Notes: generated by a model from the letters alone, not told the origin. 64,000 nucleotides of DNA from Vibrio sp. FE10 (GCF_030297155.1 NZ_AP028067.1:2604001-2668000), one strand, 5' to 3'. Numbered from the stretch's first letter, positions 45,334-55,081 are shown. Made by a program: numbers and translations.

Positions 45334-46866
45334 ATGCCGAAAAAGAGAATGCCAATGAATAAAATTAAGGAAATCTTACGCCTCCGATACGAGTGCAATC
45401 TTTCTAATCGACAGATCGCCGCTTGCCTCAATATTGCTCATTCCACTGTATCCCAGCATCTATCCCGATTTAAATCCAGTGGCCTCACGTGGCCACTGGA
45501 AGAGACTCATCATGAAAATCAAGTCACCCAAGCTTTGTTTGATGGTCGCTCATCTTCTCAGCATAAAGTGATGCCTGATTTCACTCTCTGCTACTTAGAA
45601 TTGAAGCGTAAAGGGATGACTAAAGCTTTGCTTTGGGAAGAGTATTGTCATCAGCATCAAGACAAAGCCTATGGCTATACACAGTTCTGCGAACTGTATA
45701 GACGTTGGCTAAAGACACAAAAACGCAGTATGCGCCAACTTCACCATGCTGGTGACAAGCTCTTCATTGACTACTGTGGCCCAACGATCCCTGTTGTGAA
45801 TCCAGATACAGGAGAATGCCGACATGCTCAGGTATTTGTCGCCACTTTAGGAGCGTCAAATTACACCTATGTCGAGGCGAGTGAGAGCCAAGGGCTTGAA
45901 CACTTCCTCATGGCTCATGTGAATACCTTTAATCACTTTGGTGGTGCTCCGAATCTACTTGTACCTGATAATCTGAAATCTGCTGTAACGAAAGCAGACT
46001 GTCATAGCCCTATCCTCAATGAGAGCTACCGAAAACTGGCACAACATTACGGCGTTGCTGTGATGCCAGCCAGGCCCTACAAGCCTAAAGATAAAGCCAA
46101 AGCTGAGAACGCAGTTCTCATCGTAGAGCGCTGGATAATGATGCGCCTTCGCCACCAAGTGTTCTATACAATGGCTGAGCTGAACCTGGCTATCCGAAAG
46201 CTGATGCATGACTTAAACCAACGAGAGATGAAACAGCTTGGTGTCAATCGACATGACTTGTTCAACAAAGTTGACCGTCCAGCGTTAAAACCACTGCCAT
46301 CGCAACCATATGTGTATATCGAAACTAAACGAGCAACCGTCTCCCCTGATTATCACATTCAATATAAAAAGCACTTCTACTCTGTGCCGCACCAACTTGT
46401 TGGGCAACAAGTTGAGCTTGAAGCAACGCATCAAATAATACGTATCTACCACAAAGGGAGCATTGTTGCTCACCACTGCACAAGCCAAAAAGAATATGGT
46501 CTCTCTACCGTTTACGAGCATATGCCAAGCAACCATCAATACCAATCATGGACACCCGAGCGTTTTATCCGTTGGGGAAAATCTATTGGGCCAGCCACAG
46601 GTGAACTGACTCAGATGTTGCTCAAACGCCCAGAGCATGAAGCATTGGCCTTTAGAAGTTGCTTTGGGTTACTAAGTCTTGCCAAAAAGCACTCAGACGC
46701 ACGGTTAGAACAAGCTTGCCGAGATGCCTTAGTGACAGAGAAGCCATACCTTGGCTTCGTCAAAAACTTATTGAAGAACCATCGAGAAGGCACTCTCTCT
46801 CAGCCTTCCACTGATACCCCAAACCTTAAACACACTAATGTTCGTGGTTCCAACTACTACCACTAG
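45334..46866 (+). CDS. istA: IS21-family transposase IstA
   Basis: The 510-residue transposase has an N-terminal HTH (LSNRQIAACLNIAHSTVSQH), a DDE core with DYCGPTIPVV, LVPDNLKSAVTK and the glutamate in KDKAKAENAVLIVERW, and a C-terminal beta domain (SPDYHIQYKKHFYSVPHQLV). Length is normal and uninterrupted. It overlaps nothing, and istB starts ten bases after its stop. Confidence 0.95.
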   Translation: MPKKRMPMNKIKEILRLRYECNLSNRQIAACLNIAHSTVSQHLSRFKSSGLTWPLEETHHENQVTQALFDGRSSSQHKVMPDFTLCYLELKRKGMTKALLWEEYCHQHQDKAYGYTQFCELYRRWLKTQKRSMRQLHHAGDKLFIDYCGPTIPVVNPDTGECRHAQVFVATLGASNYTYVEASESQGLEHFLMAHVNTFNHFGGAPNLLVPDNLKSAVTKADCHSPILNESYRKLAQHYGVAVMPARPYKPKDKAKAENAVLIVERWIMMRLRHQVFYTMAELNLAIRKLMHDLNQREMKQLGVNRHDLFNKVDRPALKPLPSQPYVYIETKRATVSPDYHIQYKKHFYSVPHQLVGQQVELEATHQIIRIYHKGSIVAHHCTSQKEYGLSTVYEHMPSNHQYQSWTPERFIRWGKSIGPATGELTQMLLKRPEHEALAFRSCFGLLSLAKKHSDARLEQACRDALVTEKPYLGFVKNLLKNHREGTLSQPSTDTPNLKHTNVRGSNYYH

Positions 46867-46876
46867 GAGAAACAAT

Positions 46877-47599
46877 ATGGACGCAATAATCCAACAGTTA
46901 AAATCACTACGCCTAAGTCATGCTTCTGATGCACTGGAACAGCAAAGGATACACCCCGCGACCTATGCTGAACTTGGCTTTGAAGAAAGGTTAGGACTCA
47001 TCCTTGATCATGAGATAGTGAACCGAGATCAAACCAAAATCCAACGACTTAAACGGCAAGCCAAGCTGCGCCTAAGCGCTAGCGGTAATCAACTGGACTA
47101 CCGCCCAGAACGAGGCTTAAAAAGAGCAATGATGGGAGAGTTATTATCAGGCACTTATTTACAAAAGCGACAGAATGTCCTGATTACAGGTGCAACAGGT
47201 GCAGGTAAAACCTATGTTGCTTGTGCGCTCGCCGAGCAGGCGTGTGAGCAACACTGCCCAAGTCGTTATTATCGCCTAAATCGTTTACTTGATGACCTGA
47301 GTAGTAGCCGCCTTGATGGCAGCTATCAAAAGCTGCTACTGAGCTTGTCTAAGAAAAAACTGTTGGTTATCGATGACTGGGGAATGGAAAAACTCAGCCA
47401 AGAGCATGCAAGTAATCTTCTCGAAGTGCTAGAAGATAGATACCAAGAGTGCAGTACGATCATTATCAGCCAACTACCTGTAAAACAATGGCACGAGATG
47501 ATCGACAACTCGACGATCGCTGATGCGATCTTAGATAGGTTGGTTCATCAAAGTCATAGAATCGAGTTACGAGGGGAATCAATGAGAAAACTGGCTTAA
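46877..47599 (+). CDS. istB: IS21-family ATP-binding helper IstB
   Basis: IstB is a DnaC-like AAA+ ATPase that selects target DNA for IstA. The 240-residue protein has Walker A TGATGAGKTYVACAL, Walker B LLVIDDWGME and a C-terminal IADAILDRLVHQSHRIEL block. I chose the ATG at 46877 because AGGAGA lies six bases upstream. A reading from 46838 would overlap istA by 29 bases. Confidence 0.94.
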   Translation: MDAIIQQLKSLRLSHASDALEQQRIHPATYAELGFEERLGLILDHEIVNRDQTKIQRLKRQAKLRLSASGNQLDYRPERGLKRAMMGELLSGTYLQKRQNVLITGATGAGKTYVACALAEQACEQHCPSRYYRLNRLLDDLSSSRLDGSYQKLLLSLSKKKLLVIDDWGMEKLSQEHASNLLEVLEDRYQECSTIIISQLPVKQWHEMIDNSTIADAILDRLVHQSHRIELRGESMRKLA

Positions 47600-47680
47600 A
47601 TCGACCACTTGGAGTAAAACTAAGGAAGAGAAAAGAGAGGCTTAAAAAGGTGGTCGATTAAAAACGAAACTAGGGGTCAC

Positions 47681-48393
47681 ATCAGCCGAAATACGCAATT
47701 CGTCCAAGAATCGAACATAGGCGTGTGGGATTCTATATGTCAATATGATGATGCTTTTACGTATTTACAAAAAAACTTTCTGACCAAAAGTCGAACAAAA
47801 ACAAATTTCGATGAAATATTCGTTCCTTTCAGGAATGGAATCTTACATGGCAGAGATGTGAATTATGCCAATGCGAGTGTGTCAGCTAAATGTTGGAATA
47901 TATTGTTTGTATTACGTACTTGGTACCGTGATAAAAAAGATGAGTCTTACAAAAGGCGTAAGCTCGATGCTGAGCAACATGTTTCGAAAGAAAATGAAGA
48001 GTTGACGAACTACTTACAGAAGTTTGATAAGCGTGAGAATGATCTTTTATTTATTGAAAGAACAGGCGCATCAGAAGTCGCCAATACTTTTTTTGAAAGC
48101 TGGCAGCAAAAACAATGGGGTAAGATAGTTCCCCATATGTACCATCTAGTGGGGAAGCACCGAGGTAAATCAGCGCAAGAAGTCAAAGAAACATTCGATA
48201 ATTTTGAGTTGCTTGAATTTAAGTGTTTAGGGGGACGCTGTGATACACCTAGCAGTGTGGTTTTCGATGTATATGTGGCTATTTCTGTGGGAGCGGAAAG
48301 AGAGGAGCATCAGATTCAACTTTGGTTAAACTATTCATCTGACGATCTTCTACCTTTACCTATAAATCATCCTGATGGTAGTTGGGGTATTCT
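47681..48393 (+). pseudogene. HEPN-motif gene fragment, cut at both ends
   Basis: The frame is open from the IS21 border (ISRNTQFVQESNIG) and the first possible start is a GTG at 47723, so the 5' end is missing. The frame then runs into the Tn3-type inverted repeat, so the last ~30 residues of the readable ORF (to 48484) are transposon sequence. The body contains FRNGILHGRDVNYANASVSA, where RN-x3-H fits the HEPN ribonuclease motif, then a SnoaL/NTF2-like-looking second half. It may have been a HEPN toxin or defence gene. The motif reading is inference. Confidence 0.6.
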
Positions 48394-48480
48394 GGCCATT
48401 TTTGCCCATCCCCCGAAATGGTCTAATATGATGTCAATCACATATTCAATGTCCAACGCAACAACCAGCTTTGCATTCTA

Positions 48481-51400
48481 CTAACCTGCTATTGTTGTAA
48501 ACTCTTCTCTCTCCTTGGCCAAATTTTCATCATTTGTACTGATGTTTGCCGATTTGAGTGCCGCGGCTAATTTATTGAAGTCAACTGTCTGCATAAATTC
48601 ATCCACATTGAATGATGCCCCCAGATCGCTGAATTCAAATCGACCATAAAAATTAATATGTTGCCAGGCGACTGGTGATATTTTCTTGATTTGCTCAGGC
48701 GTAAGTATTGAATCAGGTGACTCACCGGTTATCAGCCCAGAGAGCAATTCCGCATTAAAATAAATAATTGCGTTGGCGATCAGACGCGTACATTCATGCA
48801 GGATGTGTTGTTCAATTTCGCTTTTCACTCGCAACTTACCACCGTTTACATGGGCAATAGCTTTCTTCAGTCGGTGGTAAGCCTCACCCCGGTTTAGCGC
48901 TTTAGTCACATGTTTACGAAGCAGGCGGTCATCCAGATAATCCAGTAAGTATATACTGCGATAGATATTATCGAGTTCCCATAGAGCTTTCTTGGTTCGG
49001 TTTTGCCTTGCGTATGAACTGAGCTTTCTCACGATGGCAGACTGCGTAGTTTCTTTCTGTCCCAGTGACGCCATGATGTGCTGGATATTGGACCACTCCT
49101 CGATAATAAGCTCTTCATTGACTTTTCGACCAGGTTTGACCAAAAACTCATCGTCATAGTTCGCTGGAGATTGAAAGCCCACGATACTATCAGTCTTAGA
49201 TGAAAAATTGCGGTATCGGGGGGCAAACTGGTAACCAAAGGCATGAAGGATCCAAAAGTTAATCTGATTTGTGCCGTGGGTATCGACCGAGTGACGATCA
49301 GGGTCAATATCGGTGGTGTTGTTATAGAGCAGATCAAATACAAAGTAGCTTTCATGTTCATGCGTGCCAATCACCTTCGCATTGATCGGTACATGGTTTC
49401 CAATCAGGGTTAGCGCTGAGATACCTTTCTTCAAGCCAAAGTATTTTGAGGCATGTCGGGCGTTGAAAGTATTTCGTTGAGTTTCAAATCGCTGACCATC
49501 GCTGCTCGAGTGCAACACATCAGCTTCAATGTCATAGTGCCGGAATATGGGAAGTTTCGCGGTGGCATTGGCAATCAGATCATTGGTTTCTTTCAGTGTT
49601 TCCAGGCGGAAGAAATTCCGGTAAGTGGTTTGTAGCTCCTGGGTATCCACATCAGAGATATCCCCCATCCGGCCCAGACTCATGTTGGTACCCAGCGCAA
49701 CGATACAAGCGAAAACCGTTTTCTCATCCTTGGTGCCTTTGACATAGCGATCCAGCACATGGGTAAAGCCATCAAGTAAACCGGTTTTTCGCTGGACATA
49801 ACTGAGCAGGCTGGCGATACCAATTATAGGGACTGACTGGTAAAACTGGTGATTGTCCTCCTCCTCATCCCGCTGGTATGGCAGTGTCCATTTTATTTTT
49901 TCACCTTGGCCAGTGATTTTAATATCCTTATTTTCCTTGGCCATAATACGCTGGTTCACGTGTTGTATTTTGTCTTCCAGTGTCTTTTTAAGTTCACATA
50001 GGGTTTGTTCGATCGGTGCCATTAAAATGGGGAGATCCAGCTCAGTCAGTATTATTTCCTTGTGCTTGTTCCAGTGCTCTACGTGGATGAGATAGTCGGT
50101 AAAACTGCGGTATTTATTGGTTTTATGATTAAATATATCTCCAGACTCAAACGCTTTGCGAAGCAGTTTATACACAGCAAATTCGTAGCGTTCCGCAATG
50201 AGACTGCCAGGTGTGCTATCTGCATAAACATATTTTTTAAGTGCCTTGGTCAGGAAACCCGTTGGAAATTTGGATGTGGATATTCGTCGTATGACACGGC
50301 CCAATTCAAAATTGGTCTGAAGAAAGGTAGTAGCTTCGATTAAAGGGGTTTCTTCGGCGTTACTTTTAAAATCAATGGCCCTGACGATCTGCCGTACATT
50401 CTTCTTGTTGGAGCCAGACAATGACTGCAAATGCTGCCACTGGTACTCTTCCTCATCAAATCCGGCAGAATTAATAAAAGTTGTTACATTCACCATTTTC
50501 TCGCGCGCCAGTAGTTGGAAAGCGCGTTCTCGAATTTCACCAAAGGATAGCTGGTCATCAATGTCGGGACTCAGGAAGAACTCCAAAATTTTGCCCGTCA
50601 TCTTGATGTCTTCGCTGGCCTGGGAGGTTTGCCGGTAGATGATGTCTCGCGCATACATCTTGGCTTGCTCTTCGTAATGGCGCACGTTGTAAATCAGAGC
50701 ATCGATGAGATTATCATGGATCGTATGGGTGCGATGATAAGCATAGCTGATTAGGTAAAAGTAAGCAGTCGGCGTATCAAAGCGACGAAGCTTGTATACG
50801 GAATAGTACTCTACCAGTGCAGCGTAATACCGGATGCTTTCATTAGAAAGCTCAATGGTCGGCAACCAGCGCACACCGAAGTCATACAGTGGTTTGAGTT
50901 GCTTGACTCGCGTTGCCTCACTGAGTACTTCTTTGTAACTGAAATCTCTGGGCTCCTTTTTAAGCTGAGTGACCCAGTGCAAGCCAGTAGAATCATCAGC
51001 CAGAATAGCGGAAAGCGCCTCTTCAATTTCAGGTTCCATACTTCGCATCAGCTGTTTACTGATCCGTTGACGCTCTTCAGAGAGGCAACGACCAATCAAA
51101 TCCTGAAATGTACTGTACGCCGGTGGCACAACGTGCTGCTTATTCAGGAAGCCAAGCAGCTCCCGTAAAATAAAAATAGGTTTGGCAGATCGGCGAACAA
51201 TACGCCCAGCAACATCTTTTAGCTCAGTGCCAGTTTGTTTGTCGTATCGACGAAAACTGAAATGCCTACAAATAATTTTTTGCTGGTTGATACGAGTTTG
51301 TTTACTTGGCACTTTGAAATCACGGTCGATGCTATATGGGAAATATGTGCCGACAATGTGGGAAGTATCGTTTACCACCTCTTCAGCATCAAACCTAAAA

Positions 51401-51606
51401 AACATTCTTTTGGCCTTAAAATAGCCGAGCTGAAGCACGAAATATATCTTTGAGCTAAGCAGCCACTTTTCTTCAATAAGGCTGACTTCGCTGTTGGTCA
51501 TATCGAAGTAATACTCTCGGTCTTCCTGGGTAAATCGAGGGAAACCGAAATAATCCTGAATTTCAGATTGAGTAAGAATGTTCAGTCGGTTGGGATTCAC
51601 TGCCAT
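48481..51606 (-). CDS. tnpA: Tn3-family transposase TnpA
   Basis: A full-length (1041 residues) Tn3 transposase. The N-terminal DUF4158 region has ILTQSEIQDYFGFPRFTQED. The catalytic core is recognisable in VLHSSSDGQRFETQRNTFNA (first Asp), YVFDLLYNNTTDIDPDRHSV (second Asp) and the C-terminal EQHILHECTRLIANAIIYFN (Glu). The ATG at 51606 has no close ribosome site. A TTG two codons earlier (51612) has AAGGG at good spacing and may be the real start. It is divergent from the resolvase, with the probable res site between them. Confidence 0.93.
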   Translation of the reverse strand: MAVNPNRLNILTQSEIQDYFGFPRFTQEDREYYFDMTNSEVSLIEEKWLLSSKIYFVLQLGYFKAKRMFFRFDAEEVVNDTSHIVGTYFPYSIDRDFKVPSKQTRINQQKIICRHFSFRRYDKQTGTELKDVAGRIVRRSAKPIFILRELLGFLNKQHVVPPAYSTFQDLIGRCLSEERQRISKQLMRSMEPEIEEALSAILADDSTGLHWVTQLKKEPRDFSYKEVLSEATRVKQLKPLYDFGVRWLPTIELSNESIRYYAALVEYYSVYKLRRFDTPTAYFYLISYAYHRTHTIHDNLIDALIYNVRHYEEQAKMYARDIIYRQTSQASEDIKMTGKILEFFLSPDIDDQLSFGEIRERAFQLLAREKMVNVTTFINSAGFDEEEYQWQHLQSLSGSNKKNVRQIVRAIDFKSNAEETPLIEATTFLQTNFELGRVIRRISTSKFPTGFLTKALKKYVYADSTPGSLIAERYEFAVYKLLRKAFESGDIFNHKTNKYRSFTDYLIHVEHWNKHKEIILTELDLPILMAPIEQTLCELKKTLEDKIQHVNQRIMAKENKDIKITGQGEKIKWTLPYQRDEEEDNHQFYQSVPIIGIASLLSYVQRKTGLLDGFTHVLDRYVKGTKDEKTVFACIVALGTNMSLGRMGDISDVDTQELQTTYRNFFRLETLKETNDLIANATAKLPIFRHYDIEADVLHSSSDGQRFETQRNTFNARHASKYFGLKKGISALTLIGNHVPINAKVIGTHEHESYFVFDLLYNNTTDIDPDRHSVDTHGTNQINFWILHAFGYQFAPRYRNFSSKTDSIVGFQSPANYDDEFLVKPGRKVNEELIIEEWSNIQHIMASLGQKETTQSAIVRKLSSYARQNRTKKALWELDNIYRSIYLLDYLDDRLLRKHVTKALNRGEAYHRLKKAIAHVNGGKLRVKSEIEQHILHECTRLIANAIIYFNAELLSGLITGESPDSILTPEQIKKISPVAWQHINFYGRFEFSDLGASFNVDEFMQTVDFNKLAAALKSANISTNDENLAKEREEFTTIAG

Positions 51607-51612
51607 AGACAA

Positions 51613-51785
51613 TTATTAACCCTTCTTTATTATCAAGGACTCTCATCCATCTCAACAAACGGTCGTTTTTTGAGAGGCATGAACGGAGAATCACTATGTA
51701 CAAGAAACCTGTACTTAGTTGTCTCATATACACATCTCTACTATCATAATCACATTAACTCATTAAAATGCAAATAAACGAGACG
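51613..51785. promoter_or_regulatory. Probable res site and divergent promoters
   Basis: This 170-bp gap separates tnpA from the resolvase gene. By analogy with Tn3 it should hold the resolution site and both promoters. AT-rich stretches and short inverted repeats are present, but I cannot delimit the three subsites. Confidence 0.4.
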
Positions 51786-52352
51786 ATGAGCAGAAAAGTT
51801 GGATACGCGCGAGTCAGTACCCATGAGCAAGAACTGAATCTTCAGATTGATGCTCTGATAAAAGAAGGGTGTAAAGTCGAAGTAATATTTACAGATAAGA
51901 TTTCGGGAGCAAATGCGTCTAGGCCTGGACTGGAAGAGTGCTTAGAAACGCTGGTTTCTGGAGACACACTTATAGTGTGGCGACTGGATCGGCTAGGCCG
52001 CTCGATGTCACATCTGATAAACCTGATTGAATCCTTAATTGAAAAAGGCGTTGGCTTTAAATCGATTCAGGATGGTGCAATCGACACAACCACAGCTTCT
52101 GGTGAGTTGATGTTCAATATATTCAGTGCACTGGCACAATTTGAACGTCGCCTAATACAGGAGCGTACACATGCTGGACTGAAGGCAGCTAGAGCCAGAG
52201 GAAGGAATGGGGGCAGACCAAAGATTCGTGACAGCAATCCAAAAGTTCAGATGGCGAAAGAAATGCATCAGAAAAAGTCTCTCCCAATCGATGCTATCTG
52301 TCAGTCCTTGTCTATTTCTCGAGCAACATTCTATCGTTATTTATCACTTTAA
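51786..52352 (+). CDS. tnpR: Serine resolvase TnpR
   Basis: A serine recombinase of 188 residues: the catalytic serine in VGYARVSTHEQELNLQ, then TLIVWRLDRLGRSMSHL, ASGELMFNIFSALAQFERRL, and the C-terminal HTH (PIDAICQSLSISRATFYRYL). It resolves cointegrates made by TnpA. The ORF can be read six codons further upstream (51768). I prefer the start just before SRKVGYARVST, though its ribosome site is weak. Confidence 0.92.
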   Translation: MSRKVGYARVSTHEQELNLQIDALIKEGCKVEVIFTDKISGANASRPGLEECLETLVSGDTLIVWRLDRLGRSMSHLINLIESLIEKGVGFKSIQDGAIDTTTASGELMFNIFSALAQFERRLIQERTHAGLKAARARGRNGGRPKIRDSNPKVQMAKEMHQKKSLPIDAICQSLSISRATFYRYLSL

Positions 52353-52405
52353 TTTCGTCTAGATACTGTGATTAGACCATATCGGGGGATGGGCAAAAAT
52401 AGCCA

Positions 52406-52548
52406 TAATCGAAGCTGGCAATGTATCAATAGGATTGTTGCGCAGAAGAGCACGAGGGATCAGAGATACCGAATACTTCAAACTGAAGATCAAACAGCTT
52501 TCAGTACCTGAGGTGAATTCAATGTTATACCCTTCTGTCAAGCTCATC
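52406..52548 (+). pseudogene. Transposase C-terminal fragment beside the Tn3 end
   Basis: The plus strand reads IEAGNVSIGLLRRRARGIRD, then TEYFKLKIKQL and a stop. The RRRARG-x-R-D...YF.LKI pattern is like the C-terminal end of ISL3-type transposases. Everything upstream was lost where the Tn3 element abuts it. Confidence 0.45.
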
Positions 52549-52985
52549 TAAGCGGAGAAGAGCCCTACAGGTATGGAAAAGTTAAAAAAAACCACTTTCC
52601 AAGAGTAGGGAAAGTGGTAAAACGTAAGTGGCTTAAATAACAAGAGAGTTATTCACAACCAAGAATATGCAATTAAGTTATACAGGGCAATTGTCGCTAA
52701 ATTACAATCGAACAAAATCTAGACTAACTGATTTTTGGGCAAAAGTTACTTAGATATAAAACTCTAATTAGCTCTCCTGATATTACTTTTTTGGGTGAAA
52801 AATAGCATTTATCTCAGTTGCTATTAAGTATGTTTCGAATAGATATTCAAAAAGTAACAATTTACAGGTTCCGCCATGCTTACCCTAGTAAAGCATCAAT
52901 GCTTAACCTTCAGTACCTTCGTATCCAAGCTCAGTTCTTTTACATATTGTGAATGAAAAAGAAGCCTCCGATGCTAGAGTTACTA
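52549..52985. other. Non-coding stretch before the IS5-family element
   Basis: AT-rich, no credible ORF. A hairpin at 52591-52618 (ACCACTTTCC/GGAAAGTGGT) has seven A on its left, so it would terminate a minus-strand transcript, although no minus-strand gene is seen to its right. Confidence 0.5.
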
Positions 52986-52986
52986 A

Positions 52987-53868
52987 GGCGTGTTGATCTT
53001 TCGTGAGTGTTTTTTTGAACAGCATGGTAAAGAGTTATAATTTGCTTCGCCAAAAGTAAAACCATAACCAATACCATGCCAAGAACAATGCTAACTGATA
53101 TTCGTTGGGAACTGCTACTCCAAGTTATGAAAAATACAAGTCGTATTTACGATAAAACTGAACATCGAATGACATTTGAAGGAATACTTTATCGAATGAG
53201 AACAGGTATTCCTTGGAGGGATCTACCCTCTGAGTTCGGAGAGTGGAGTACCGTTTACAGACGATTTAATCTTTGCTCAAAGAAAGGGATTTTAGATAAT
53301 ATTTTCAAAAGCTTATCTAGTATGGCTGATTTTGAATGGGTATTTCTTGATGGCTCTATAGTTAGAGCGCATCAGCATAGTACAGGTGCAGCTACTGAAA
53401 GCTCAGAGCAAATAGGCAAAAGTCGCGGGGGCAACTCAACCAAAATTCACTTAGCCGTGGATAGTGGTGGCCTGCCGATTTGCTTTGATTTATCAGAGGG
53501 ACAACGCCACGATATAGTGCATGCCGAAAGCTTAGTTGAGCAACTCGATGAAGTTAATACCATCGTTTGTGATAAAGGATATGACAGCGAACCTTTCCGT
53601 ACTTTTGTTAAGGAGTGTGGCGGAGAAACGGTAATTGCTAAACGCAATTACGGACAAGATATAGACAAAGATAGTATGGATTGGTGTCTGTACAAGTATC
53701 GTCACTTGGTCGAAAATGCCTTTGGGAGAATTAAGCATTATCGAGCTATTTCAAGTAGATATGACAAGCTAGAAAGGGATTATGCCAGCATGTTATCGCT
53801 GGCATTCATGTTAATGTGGCTACCGATGTATTGTTGAACACGAAATGTACAACAAAGATCAACACGCC
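52987..53868 (+). mobile_element. IS5-family element (882 bp)
   Basis: Inverted ends GGCGTGTTGATCTTT (left) and AAAGATCAACACGCC (right) enclose one transposase gene. CTA occurs one base outside the left end and directly outside the right end and may be the target duplication. Confidence 0.88.
53076..53837 (+). CDS. IS5-family transposase (IS427-like group)
   Basis: A single intact 253-residue DDE transposase. It has an N-terminal DUF4096-type domain (EGILYRMRTGIPWRDLPSEF), first Asp in VFLDGSIVRAHQHS, second in TIVCDKGYDSEPFR and the Glu in YRHLVENAFGRIKHYRAI. Many relatives need a frameshift between two ORFs, but here the gene is in one frame. The element looks recent and potentially active. 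Confidence 0.93.
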   Translation: MPRTMLTDIRWELLLQVMKNTSRIYDKTEHRMTFEGILYRMRTGIPWRDLPSEFGEWSTVYRRFNLCSKKGILDNIFKSLSSMADFEWVFLDGSIVRAHQHSTGAATESSEQIGKSRGGNSTKIHLAVDSGGLPICFDLSEGQRHDIVHAESLVEQLDEVNTIVCDKGYDSEPFRTFVKECGGETVIAKRNYGQDIDKDSMDWCLYKYRHLVENAFGRIKHYRAISSRYDKLERDYASMLSLAFMLMWLPMYC

Positions 53869-53894
53869 CTAGCTTTACTTAGACTATACGGCCT

Positions 53895-54299
53895 TTAAAC
53901 TCTTAACTGGAAATTATCCGCAGCTGAGTTCGTACCGGAGTTGTAGTAGGTTTTATAGCCATCAATAAAATAACTGGTGCCATCAGCTCTAATGACTTCA
54001 AATATTTCCCAGCGAGAAGTACCACTATCTGCTGGCTGAGGGACGTAACCCCCAGGGCAGCTAAACGCTTTAGAATCGAACAGAGCCTCGCTTACTCGAA
54101 ATACCTTGAAGTATGTGCCATTCGCTTGATTGATACGTGCCCACCGCCCCTCAATGGTCTCATAATTGTTATTGCCATCTAATAGCCAATCCCAATCACT
54201 GCCATCAGGCAGCCCACAATAAACGTAGGTTGAGGTATTCGCAAAAGCTGATGAAGCCATGAGCAGAGCACTGAAAGCGATAATTTGTTTTAATTTCAT
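53895..54299 (-). CDS. Small secreted protein of unknown function
   Basis: A 134-residue product with a clear Sec signal peptide (KQIIAFSALLMASSAFA, cleavage likely before NTS). The mature part is rich in Trp, Tyr and Gly (CGLPDGSDWDWLLDGNNNYE, GRWARINQANGTYFKVFRVS) with two cysteines that could form a disulfide. It is predicted mostly beta. No relative is recognised. It is likely periplasmic or exported, and its job cannot be told from the neighbours, which are IS elements. Confidence 0.7.
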   Translation of the reverse strand: MKLKQIIAFSALLMASSAFANTSTYVYCGLPDGSDWDWLLDGNNNYETIEGRWARINQANGTYFKVFRVSEALFDSKAFSCPGGYVPQPADSGTSRWEIFEVIRADGTSYFIDGYKTYYNSGTNSAADNFQLRV

Positions 54300-54505
54300 A
54301 TTGTTAAGCCTTGACGTTATTAGTATGCGCTAAAAAAGCTGTTCATTTTTAATGCACAACATATGATCCAATCAAGTGCATATTAAGTGATTGGGCTAGA
54401 GATCACATTAATTAGAGATTATGCTACGGGCTATATAACTCAGTTCCCCGTCCTCCAGATGAAACGCAACACTTGATTGCCCTATGGAGGCTAAGTGCTT
54501 TATAC

Positions 54506-54523
54506 GGTGTTGTTGCAAAAAAT
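54506..54523. repeat. Left inverted repeat of an IS6-family element
   Basis: GGTGTTGTTGCAAAAAAT resembles the IS6/IS26-type terminal repeat (GG-N-CTGTTGCAAA). It is 66 bp before the truncated transposase gene. Confidence 0.6.
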
Positions 54524-54571
54524 CAGGCCAGGGCTCAGAATCATTTCTTTCCCATCGAATCCAGCGATTCA

Positions 54572-55081
54572 ATGACCAACCCCGAATTCAAATGGAAACA
54601 CTTTGCCCCTGAGATCATCCTTTGGTGCCTTCGCTTGTCTGGTTCGAGCCCGATGAGTTATGCAAACCTCAGTGACATGCTGGCAGAACGGGGGATCTCG
54701 GTTAATCGTTCGACCATTTATCGTTGGTTCATTGAATATGGCCCGACATTACGTAAGAAGTTACGTCGCCATCAATTTATCCGGACAGACTCTTCGTGGC
54801 AGCTCGATGAAACCTATGTAAAAGTGCAGGGGAAATGGCACTACCTTTACCGTGCTATCAATAAACAAGGCGAGACGCTGGATTTCTATTTCTCCCACAA
54901 ACGTAATAAAGAAGCTACTTATCAGTTTCTTAGGCGTCGCCTGAGATATTACGACGTAGACAATCAGCCTAAAACATTAAACACCGACAAACATTCCTCA
55001 TACGCCAATGTGATTGCTCGCTTGAAGAAGGAGGGACGACTGCGAGCGGATGTCGAGCTGCGGCAAGTGAAGAGCCTCTAA
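54572..55081 (+). pseudogene. IS6-family transposase, 3' truncated
   Basis: FKWKHFAPEIILWCLRLSGS, RSTIYRWFIEYGPTLRKKL, DSSWQLDETYVKVQGKWHYL and TLNTDKHSSYANVIARLKKE are IS6-family blocks with the first two catalytic Asp residues. The frame ends at RQVKSL-stop just where the family would read RQVKYLNN and then the third catalytic residue. At this point the sequence changes into an IS66 terminal region (55081-55155). The transposase therefore cannot be active. I used the ATG before TNPEFKW as the start. Confidence 0.85.

Larger units (their letters stand above)
45145..47679 (+). mobile_element. IS21-family insertion sequence (2535 bp)
   Basis: It holds istA and istB. The ends are related inverted repeats (left CGACCGCCTATTTCGG, then TTTTAATCGACCACC; right, read inward, TGACCCCTAGTTTCG, then TTTTTAATCGACCACC). 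Several further TTTTAA-CGACCAC units lie inside the left end, the multiple transposase sites usual in IS21. The flanks (GCTAGC left, CATCAG right) do not give a target duplication. Confidence 0.85.
48393..52405. mobile_element. Cryptic Tn3-family transposon (about 4 kb)
   Basis: It contains only tnpA and a divergent resolvase gene. Inverted ends of about 36 bp read TGGC-C/T-ATTTTTGCCCATCCCCCG and on through ATGGTCTAAT on each side (48393-48428; 52370-52405), with few mismatches. No cargo lies inside. The flanking pentamers (TATTC left, TAATC right) differ at one base, and the flanking genes are unrelated, so the present context probably arose by rearrangement or deletion. Confidence 0.85.

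Noticed and set aside
52359..52547. 62-codon minus-strand ORF at the Tn3 right end
   Set aside because: It consists of the transposon inverted repeat and the antisense of a transposase tail.
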